Shown: piece by piece, positions 37,101 to 42,914 of the stretch
Layout of the letters: each line of letters opens with the position of its first letter
Position numbering within the stretch: the stretch's first letter is position 1
Source: Pseudogemmatithrix spongiicola
Lineage (GTDB): Bacteria; Gemmatimonadota; Gemmatimonadetes; Gemmatimonadales; Gemmatimonadaceae
Length of the DNA stretch: 64,000 bases
NCBI RefSeq assembly: GCF_030623445.1
Contig: NZ_CP130613.1
Span: 124,001-188,000, forward strand
Reading direction: 5' to 3'
Notes under the pieces: generated by a model
What the model saw: the letters and a program-made list of their open reading frames with translations, nothing else
The model's database searches: none
What the model was told of the DNA's origin: nothing
Made by a program: the position numbers and the translations under genes

Positions 37101-38287
37101 GTGCGGCAAGCGTGACGGCGACGGTGTCGGGTCGAACCGAGTCCCGAACGTTCACGTTGACGACGCAGGCGGCGTTCACGAGCGTGTGGGCGGGCAACTA
37201 CTTCACCTGCGGCCTAGCCGAGCGCGGCGAGGCGTATTGCTGGGGCTTCAACCAGAACAAGCAGCTCGGGTCGTCGGCGACGGAGGATGCCACCAACGCG
37301 CCAAAGCTGCCGGTAACATCGGGGTCGCAGATTCCGGTGTTCCGAAAGATTGATGGCGGCGAGAACCACGGCTGCGGCGTCACGATCGCCCGTCAGGCCA
37401 TGTGCTGGGGGCTCGGGCAGGGCAGCTTCGGCGTCTCGACCCCGACGGTCATCAATCTCGCCAATGCTTCAATCATTGAGGATGTCACGGTAGGTAGCGG
37501 ACATAGCTGCCTCCTGACGGCCAGCGGAACCGTAGCGTGCGTCGGCGACAATCTTCGCGGACAGCTTGGCATCAACACGGTCGCCGCGAACGCAACGCCG
37601 TACACACCAGTGGACAGCAGCTACTCTGCCGTGTCGGCGGGCGGCCTGCACACCTGCGGTATGGTGCGTGGTTCCGGACGCCTGATGTGCTGGGGTGACA
37701 ATCAGGTCGGCCAGGTGGGCGATGGCACAACCACGCCGCGCCTGCTCGTGCCAACCCCTGTCAGCGTCGGCGGTGGCGTCACGTGGGATACGACGAGCCT
37801 CGTCACGGGCGACTCACACAGCTGTGCCCTGAACTCTGCGGGCCAGGCGATTTGTTGGGGAGCGAACGGTTACGGCCAACTGGGTAATGGAACCACGGCG
37901 TTGAGCCGTGATACGGCACTCGTGGCCGGCGGGTTGACCTTCCGCCGCCTCGCAGCTGGCCGCGACCACACTTGTGGCTTTACGACAACGGACTCGACGG
38001 CATACTGTTGGGGGCGGAACGATGCTGGGCAGCTGGGCGACAGCACGACTACAAACCGCAGCAGCCCGACAGCTGTGAGGGGAGGTCTAAAGTTCCGTTC
38101 GATTGCGACCGGCGAATTCCATTCATGTGGCGTGGCATCCAATGCCAGCATGACGCAGAACACCCTGGCGACCCGCGATCTGTTGTATTGCTGGGGTGAC
38201 AGCGAGTATGGGCAGGCCGGCACCGGTGTCTTTGAACCGAACAACACTCCGATACTGACGCCAAGACGCGTCTCGCACCAACCATAG
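34133..38287 (+). CDS. Large surface lipoprotein with ten Ig-like repeats and an RCC1 propeller
   Basis: A protein of 1384 aa. The start ATG 34133 gives a lipoprotein signal (FFLGALALLIGISCKE) with lipobox Cys. Ten tandem Ig-like (Big_1/invasin-type) repeats of about 93-97 aa follow, each with a V(R)VTD.xGxxVxG core, a TP-D-SGSGTV turn and a WTLG strand. The C-terminal 370 or so residues contain seven RCC1-type blades with the (H/F)xCGL...xYCWGxNxxGQLG pattern. Each blade has a Cys pair, suggesting a disulfide-stapled seven-bladed propeller. It is probably exposed at the outer membrane, with the Ig stalk carrying a C-terminal binding head. Partner unknown. A strong terminator follows. Confidence 0.85.
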   Translation: MQASHRSLSQRLGARPFFLGALALLIGISCKEVTGPEDSAVGLTVIAGDNQAGRVSSDLDDPIVVRVTNRSGAGVKGATVLFSPDSGSGAPTPLVATTDSTGVASVRWRLGPALGPMRLTASFADLTPVTVTATAVPDRVEVVSGDAQQTRVTGTLSQPLVVRVTDFQGRTVQGISVSFTPDSGSGTVAPALIATDAQGLARATWTLGNAAGAMRVVATVATSSPVEFSAIANQDVLNLASGGDQGARAGTTLPRPVQVRVTDQNGTPVANVIVNFEPGTGSGTVSPVSAQSNAQGIVQTNWTLGATPGAQTLTARSNFASPITVNAAGLLPSEILVVSGNQQITRVSTPVPSSLVVLVTDSTGRRVPGAQVRFVPDSGSGTVDPAIATTDTLGQANARWTLGASVGVMRLRAISGSDTLVFQATTTADLLTVTAGNGQTGRFGAALGTPLAVTARDLAGNTVAGVVVTFTPDAGSGTVAPASVTTDATGVARTLWTLGAAPGPMRVVASAATAAQSVEIRATASGDNLTVASGSGQAAAANAALPAPVVMQVRRADGTPVSGVTLTFAPEAGNGTVAPTTATTDANGRAQTVWTLGAAAGTQVLNVSSGTTLPTTVTATARTAASIAVTGDGQSARFGTALTNPIVATLTDLDGNAVAGATVTFTPDAGSGTLAATSVTTDALGRASTTWTLGGTPGAMRVTVSATGATSQIVNATATGDAIALEAGGGLSALVGTALSPAVRVRVTNAANEPQSNVLVTFAPTTGSGTVSADTVRTDSFGRAQVTWTLGAARGPMTLNVTTPVTQLLAVSATALAADAIALDTQGSLSGFVGTALDSTVRVRVTDRGGAVVPGVSVSFAPSAGSVSAATATTNASGIASVRWTLGTTPGAQTLAASVGASPTVNVSATARVDSSRAISVQSGDAQDTTLTKALGAPLVVRVLDRFGNAVQGATIDWTGTNGVTFSSSSSTTNASGDASVTVTTGTTLGAASVTATVSGRTESRTFTLTTQAAFTSVWAGNYFTCGLAERGEAYCWGFNQNKQLGSSATEDATNAPKLPVTSGSQIPVFRKIDGGENHGCGVTIARQAMCWGLGQGSFGVSTPTVINLANASIIEDVTVGSGHSCLLTASGTVACVGDNLRGQLGINTVAANATPYTPVDSSYSAVSAGGLHTCGMVRGSGRLMCWGDNQVGQVGDGTTTPRLLVPTPVSVGGGVTWDTTSLVTGDSHSCALNSAGQAICWGANGYGQLGNGTTALSRDTALVAGGLTFRRLAAGRDHTCGFTTTDSTAYCWGRNDAGQLGDSTTTNRSSPTAVRGGLKFRSIATGEFHSCGVASNASMTQNTLATRDLLYCWGDSEYGQAGTGVFEPNNTPILTPRRVSHQP

Positions 38288-38307
38288 CGCCCGAATCTGA
38301 GCGACAC

Positions 38308-38340
38308 AGGAGCCCGGCCCGCCTCGCGAGCCGGGCTCCT
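38308..38340 (+). terminator. Terminator hairpin after the Ig/RCC1 gene
   Basis: Perfect 11-bp stem AGGAGCCCGGC / GCCGGGCTCCT with loop CCGCCTCGCGA, 20 nt after the stop, followed by GTGCTTTCC. The loop is one base different from that of the hairpin at 26055-26086. Confidence 0.75.
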
Positions 38341-38397
38341 GTGCTTTCCCCACCTGAATCCTATCGCGCCCGTCAGTCCCCCGTGCCAACTTGTGGC

Positions 38398-40245
38398 ATG
38401 CCCCGCCACACCCTCTCCAAGTCCGACTTCAAGACCGCCCGCGGCTGCGGCACCAAGCTCTACTACCGCGAACTGAAGTACCCGGACACCATGCAGCAGA
38501 ACGAGTACCTCCAGCTGCTGGCCGAGGGCGGCTACATGGTGGAGCTGCTGGCCAAGCAGATGTTCCCGACCGGCCTCACGCTGGAGTACGGCAAGAAGCC
38601 GCTCGAAGCAGCCGCGCAGGAGACGGCCGCGCAGCTGGAGCGCGGCGCGCGTGAAGAGGTCGTGCTCTTCGAAGCCACGCTGTTCGACGGCGTGCGTCAG
38701 GCCCGCGTAGACATCCTCAAGCGCACGCCGCGCGGCTTCGATCTCTACGAGGTGAAGTCCTCGTCCATCGACTTTGAGAAGCAGGCCAAGGCGCTGGAGA
38801 AGACCGGCTCGCTGTTCAAGTCGCAGCGTACGCCCTTCGGCATCCACAGCGATTGGCGCGAGTACCTCGAAGACGTCACCTACCAGGTGGCGCTGCTGCG
38901 CGACCTCTACCCAGACGTGCCGATCCGCGCGCACCTGATGCTCATGGACAAGCGCGCGCCCGTGCCGCACGACGGCATGCCGCAGTGGTTCCGCATTGTG
39001 AAGGCCGATGACGGTCGGCTCGCCACGGCGGAGTTCATCGGTGACGCGGCGCTGGCCCGCGAATCGCGCCTCGTCATTGCGGTGGACTGCACTTCAGAAG
39101 TCGAGGAGCTCGAGCCGGGGGTGCGCGAGGCCGCGCAGGACCTGGCCGCGAGCCTCGCACCGGAGCTCACGCGCATCGAGCCGGTGCTCACGCGCGCCTG
39201 CCGAAACTGCGAGTTCCGCACGGATCCCGCCGAGGGACCGAGTGGCTTTCACGAATGCTGGGGCGAGCGCGGCACGGCGCATCCGCACGTGCTGCAGCTC
39301 TTCCGCGGCGGCGATCTCATCGACGAGATGATCGCGCAGGGCATCGACCGTGTGACGGACATCCCGGACGCACACGTGGCGGCGCTTAAAGGCGTGTACG
39401 GCGAGCGCCAGCGCGTGCAGATCGAGCAGACGCGGCTCGGCAAAGAGTGGTTCGACCCCGCACTCGGCCACGAGATCGCGCAGGCGCGGTACCCGCTGCA
39501 CTTCATCGACTTCGAGGCCGCGCGCATCGCAATCCCGCATCACAAGGGCATGACGCCGTACGGCTTGCTCGCCTTCCAGTGGAGCTGCCACACGCAGCGT
39601 GCGCCGGGCGCGGAGCTGGAGCACCGCCATTTCCTGAATACCGATCCGATCTGGCCCAACGAACTCTTCGCGCGCGAGCTGCGCGACGCGGTGGGCCACG
39701 ACGGCACGCTGCTGGTGTGGTCGGCCTTCGAGAAGAGCATTCTCTCGGCGGTGGCCGAGGAGATGTCATCGCTGGGTTCTGGCGATGCAGAGCTCGCGAA
39801 CTGGCTGCGTGAGGCGGCGCTGCCGCTGGGCGACGGCGTGGGGCGGCAGCTCGACATGCTCAAGCTCTGCCGCAAGCGCTACTACCATCCGGGCATGCAG
39901 GGCAGCAACTCGATCAAGTACGTACTCGATGCCCTCTGGAAGCATTCGTCCGAGGCGCGCTCGCGCTTCGCCGCGCTGGCGGGGCGCGAGGGCGATCCGG
40001 AGCTCGGGCCCTACGCGACGCTGCCGCCGGAGATCATCGATGGATCGGAAGCCGAGGTGAAGGAAGGCACGGGCGCGGTGCGTGCGTACTTCCGCATGGC
40101 TTACGGCCTGGAGCGCGAGGACCCGACCATCAAATCGCAGTGGTCGAACCTGCTGCTCGAGTACTGCAAGCTCGACACGCTGGCGATGGTGCTCATCTGG
40201 GAGCACTGGCAGCGCATCACGGGCAGCGCCGCCACCGGGCGCTAG
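38398..40245 (+). CDS. DUF2779 protein: predicted PD-(D/E)XK nuclease plus RNase H-like exonuclease domain
   Basis: A protein of 615 aa; ATG 38398 gives MPRHTLSKSDFKTARGC, the usual family start. The N-terminal half contains a RecB/Cas4-like nuclease region with VDILKRTPRGFDLYEVKSSS (motif E-x-K) and a Cys cluster CRNCEFRTDP..GFHECWG that could bind iron-sulfur or zinc. The C-terminal DUF2779 begins near PLHFIDFEAARIAIP (DFE of a 3'-5' exonuclease-like fold) and ends with LLLEYCKLDTLAMVLIWEHW. The family is uncharacterised; DNA processing or defence is an inference. Its stop codon lies in the CTAG that was the target of the following insertion sequence. Confidence 0.83.
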   Translation: MPRHTLSKSDFKTARGCGTKLYYRELKYPDTMQQNEYLQLLAEGGYMVELLAKQMFPTGLTLEYGKKPLEAAAQETAAQLERGAREEVVLFEATLFDGVRQARVDILKRTPRGFDLYEVKSSSIDFEKQAKALEKTGSLFKSQRTPFGIHSDWREYLEDVTYQVALLRDLYPDVPIRAHLMLMDKRAPVPHDGMPQWFRIVKADDGRLATAEFIGDAALARESRLVIAVDCTSEVEELEPGVREAAQDLAASLAPELTRIEPVLTRACRNCEFRTDPAEGPSGFHECWGERGTAHPHVLQLFRGGDLIDEMIAQGIDRVTDIPDAHVAALKGVYGERQRVQIEQTRLGKEWFDPALGHEIAQARYPLHFIDFEAARIAIPHHKGMTPYGLLAFQWSCHTQRAPGAELEHRHFLNTDPIWPNELFARELRDAVGHDGTLLVWSAFEKSILSAVAEEMSSLGSGDAELANWLREAALPLGDGVGRQLDMLKLCRKRYYHPGMQGSNSIKYVLDALWKHSSEARSRFAALAGREGDPELGPYATLPPEIIDGSEAEVKEGTGAVRAYFRMAYGLEREDPTIKSQWSNLLLEYCKLDTLAMVLIWEHWQRITGSAATGR

Positions 40246-40246
40246 A

Positions 40247-41281
40247 TGTTGTTGGTGAGGAGGTTGTTCACAGGAGCGTAGCGGATGCAAGCTGGGGTTG
40301 CTGAGACGCTCAACCGGCACCCCGCCAGAGGCTCCTGTGAACATCCACAAGAATGCACGTCTGACCGTCGCGGGGCGACTCGCCGTCGCGACCGCCGTTC
40401 TGGGCGGGCAGGATCCCGCCGCCGTCGCCCGGGGCGCGGCCTGTTCCGTCCGCACCGTCTGGAAGTGGGTCGCCCGCTTCCGCACCGGCGGCGCGGCGGC
40501 GCTCGCGGACCGCTCGTCGCGCCCGCATCGCCTCACCCAGCTCCCGCGGCCGCAGCGCCGCGCGATCCTTCGGGGCCGCACCCGGCGGCGCTGGAGCTCG
40601 ACGCGCATCGCCCAGGAGACGGGCATCCCGCTCTCAACGGTGATCCACTTCCTGCGCCGCCACGGCCTGCAGCGGCTCCCTCGGCTCGAGCCGCCGCGCG
40701 CGGTGCGCCGCTACGAGATGCGGGCACCGGGCGAGCTGCTGCACGTCGACACGAAGAAGCTCGGGCGCATCGGCCGCGTGGGGCACCGCATCCACGGCGA
40801 CCGCCGGACCCGCGTGCGCGGGATCGGCTGGGAGGCGGTGCACGTCGCGGTGGACGCCTACTCGCGCGTGGCCTACGCCGAGGTCCTGCCCGATGAGCGC
40901 GCGGCGACCACGGCGGCCTTCCTCGCACGGGCGATCGCGTGGTACGCGGCGCTCGGCGTGCGGGTGCGCGCCGTGCTCACCGACAACGGGAGCTGCTATC
41001 GCAGCCACGCGGTGCGCACGCTCCTCCGCTGCGACGGCATCACGCACAAGCGCACCATGCCCTACACGCCGCGCACGAACGGCAAGGTCGAGCGGCTGAT
41101 CCAGACGCTCCTGCGGGAATGGGCGTACGCGCGCCCCTACCCCTCCTCGCGGGTGCGCACGGAGTGGCTCGCGCGCTACCTGCGGACGTACAATGAGGCG
41201 CGCGGACACTCAGCCCTCAACTACCTCCCCCCCATGCTGCATCTCGCTGCGGCCCTGTGAACAACGTCCTCACTAACAACA
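40247..41281 (+). mobile_element. Complete IS481-family insertion sequence with target duplication
   Basis: An element of 1035 bp. Terminal inverted repeats: left TGTTGTTGGTGAGGAGGTTG (40247 onward), right end reads on the minus strand TGTTGTTAGTGAGGACGTTG; both continue into TTCACAGG, giving 28 bp with two mismatches. It is flanked by a perfect 6-bp direct repeat GCTAGA at 40241-40246 and 41282-41287, matching the NCTAGN target preference known for IS481. The perfect duplication and intact transposase suggest recent insertion. Confidence 0.95.
40337..41260 (+). CDS. IS481-family transposase
   Basis: A DDE transposase of 307 aa from GTG 40337. The N-terminal HTH is NARLTVAGRLAVATAVLGG...ACSVRTVWKWVARFRTGG, with a second HTH-like segment TRIAQETGIPLSTVIHFLRRHGL. 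The catalytic core has the first Asp in LLHVDTKKLGRIG, the second in VLTDNGSCYRSH and the Glu in TPRTNGKVERLIQTLLREW. The C-terminal YNEARGHSALNYLPPM is typical. Intact, so probably active. Confidence 0.95.
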   Translation: MNIHKNARLTVAGRLAVATAVLGGQDPAAVARGAACSVRTVWKWVARFRTGGAAALADRSSRPHRLTQLPRPQRRAILRGRTRRRWSSTRIAQETGIPLSTVIHFLRRHGLQRLPRLEPPRAVRRYEMRAPGELLHVDTKKLGRIGRVGHRIHGDRRTRVRGIGWEAVHVAVDAYSRVAYAEVLPDERAATTAAFLARAIAWYAALGVRVRAVLTDNGSCYRSHAVRTLLRCDGITHKRTMPYTPRTNGKVERLIQTLLREWAYARPYPSSRVRTEWLARYLRTYNEARGHSALNYLPPMLHLAAAL

Positions 41282-41282
41282 G

Positions 41283-42113
41283 CTAGAGCACACCCTTCAC
41301 CGGCAGCGCGGTGCCGCAGGCCTTGCAGAACACGGCATCGAGGTCGTGCCCGTCGCGTCCGCAGCGCGGGCAGGTGACCGCCCGCGGCACACGCCCCGCG
41401 CGCTGCAGCTCCATGGTGACGATGCCCGTGGGCACGGCGATGATGCCGTAGCCGAGGATCATGAGCGCGCTCGCGAGCAGGCGGCCGAACGGCGTGCCCG
41501 GCGAAATGTCGCCGTAGCCGACGGTGGTCATCGTGACGATCGCCCAGTACATCGCGGTGGGGATGCTCGTGAAGCCGTGCTCGGGGCCTTCAATGAGGTA
41601 CATCAGCGAACCGACCACGCTCACCGCGGTGACGATCGTGAACATGAAGACGACGATCTTGTAGCGCGCCGCCACCAGCGCCTGCGTGAGCATGCTGGCT
41701 TCGGCCACATACTGCGTGAGCTTGAGGATGCGGAAGATGCGCAGCACGCGGATGATGCGGATCACGCCGAGGAAGCGGCTCTCGGGCAACACGAGCGCGA
41801 TCCAGGTGGGCAGCACGGCGAGGAGGTCGATCACGCCGTAGAAGCTCTTCGCGTAGCGCAGGCGGTCGGCGGCGCACCAGAGGCGCGTCACGTACTCGGC
41901 GGTGAAGAGCAGCGTGAACAGCCACTCGAACACATAGAGCACGCGGTGGGCGAGCGGCGGCAGCCCGGGCATGCTGTCGAGCAGCATCGTGATGACGCTG
42001 CCGAGGATGGCGACGATGAGTGCGACGTCGAAGGCGCGGCCGGCGCGGGTGTCGTGATCGAAGATCACGCGGCGCCAGAAGGTGCGGGGGTCCATCGCGC
42101 GCGTTTCGCTCAT
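41283..42113 (-). CDS. Voltage-gated-type potassium channel with C-terminal zinc ribbon
   Basis: A protein of 276 aa. Six transmembrane segments are visible. The S4-like sensor RIIRVLRIFRILKL lies near residues 118-131. The pore loop has the selectivity filter TTVGYGD (residues about 195-201) followed by S6. After S6 a cytoplasmic tail carries CPRCGRDGHDLDAVFCKACG, a four-Cys zinc ribbon. It resembles prokaryotic Kv channels. The end of the gene touches the IS481 target duplication, which keeps its TAG stop. Its start overlaps the end of the PIN toxin gene by 4 nt. Confidence 0.9.
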   Translation of the reverse strand: MSETRAMDPRTFWRRVIFDHDTRAGRAFDVALIVAILGSVITMLLDSMPGLPPLAHRVLYVFEWLFTLLFTAEYVTRLWCAADRLRYAKSFYGVIDLLAVLPTWIALVLPESRFLGVIRIIRVLRIFRILKLTQYVAEASMLTQALVAARYKIVVFMFTIVTAVSVVGSLMYLIEGPEHGFTSIPTAMYWAIVTMTTVGYGDISPGTPFGRLLASALMILGYGIIAVPTGIVTMELQRAGRVPRAVTCPRCGRDGHDLDAVFCKACGTALPVKGVL

Positions 42114-42490
42114 GGGACGATGACCTGGAAGCCCATGCCGTGGGCGGCGGTGGCGAGGCGGCGGTCGTAGGTGGCGAGGGGCATCCCGTGACCGGTTCGG
42201 TGCAGATGCTCGAGTGTCGCCAGGTGAATCGCGTCGAGGGTGCGGACGCCGGCAGGCGGCCGTGTGTAGAGCAGGCTGAGAGACGCGGCACTCATCTCGA
42301 TAAACTGCATGTGCGCCAGTACCGCGTCGACGTCCTCGACAGACCCGCGAGGCGCTCGCCCAGCGACTCGTACGCGGACCTCGAGGTCAGCGAGCCGACT
42401 TGCGAATCGTGGGCCGAGCCAGAATCGGTCATCCGGTCTTCGGGCTTCCGCGAACACCGTGGCGAGCACCACGGAAGAGTCCACGTACAT
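42110..42490 (-). CDS. vapC: PIN-domain toxin of a Phd/VapC-type pair
   Basis: A protein of 126 aa. Acidic catalytic residues are Asp4 (MYVDSSVVLATVF), Glu15, Asp in VRTLDAIHLATL and Asp in LATYDRRLATAA. This is the PIN branch usually paired with Phd/YefM-type antitoxins, as here: the antitoxin gene is directly upstream, start to stop without a gap. Ribonuclease activity inferred from the family. Confidence 0.9.
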   Translation of the reverse strand: MYVDSSVVLATVFAEARRPDDRFWLGPRFASRLADLEVRVRVAGRAPRGSVEDVDAVLAHMQFIEMSAASLSLLYTRPPAGVRTLDAIHLATLEHLHRTGHGMPLATYDRRLATAAHGMGFQVIVP

Positions 42491-42793
42491 CTAGAAGCGA
42501 TCCTCGCGGCTCTCGTCGAGGTCACGAAGAATTTCTTCAAGGGGCACGAGTGGATAGTCGCGCTTCAATTCGAGCGGCGTCCCTGGTGGAACCTTCGAGG
42601 GCGTGATATGCCCCAACCGCACCTGCTCGGCGAACCAGGGATCGTCCATCAGGGGATGATCGACATGCTTCGGTGCGCGGAGTTCAGCGACCACCTGTCC
42701 TCGATCCGTGATGGCGATAACCTCGCCTGCCTTCGCGAGGCGGATGTACTCGCTCAGCTTGTTCTTCAGCTCCTTGATGCCGACAGTCTTCAT
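42491..42793 (-). CDS. Phd/YefM-type antitoxin
   Basis: A protein of 100 aa from ATG 42793: MKTVGIKELKNKLSEYIRLAKAGEVIAITDRGQVVAEL is the standard Phd fold. The C-terminal tail (PLVPLEEILRDLDESREDRF) would wrap the PIN toxin. A perfect 26-bp palindrome ends 6 nt upstream of the start, consistent with autoregulation. Confidence 0.9.
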   Translation of the reverse strand: MKTVGIKELKNKLSEYIRLAKAGEVIAITDRGQVVAELRAPKHVDHPLMDDPWFAEQVRLGHITPSKVPPGTPLELKRDYPLVPLEEILRDLDESREDRF

Positions 42794-42798
42794 GCTTT

Positions 42799-42824
42799 CA
42801 AGGTAGCTACTAGTAGCTACCTTG
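42799..42824. promoter_or_regulatory. Perfect 26-bp palindrome, operator of the Phd/PIN operon
   Basis: The half-site CAAGGTAGCTACT is followed directly by its exact reverse complement. Internally TAGCTA occurs twice. It lies immediately upstream of the antitoxin ATG and 91 nt from the divergent GH20 start. Confidence 0.8.
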
Positions 42825-42914
42825 GCAAACCCGTCGCCCTCACCCTCGGCGCGATCAATCATGCGCCACACTACACCCAGCGGCGGCACCAGCCGCAATC
42901 ATTACATTCTGCCG

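Noticed and set aside
34842-37197. Long minus-strand open frames opposite the Ig-like repeat protein
   Set aside because: They mirror the repeat periodicity of the plus-strand gene and have no independent start context or domain.
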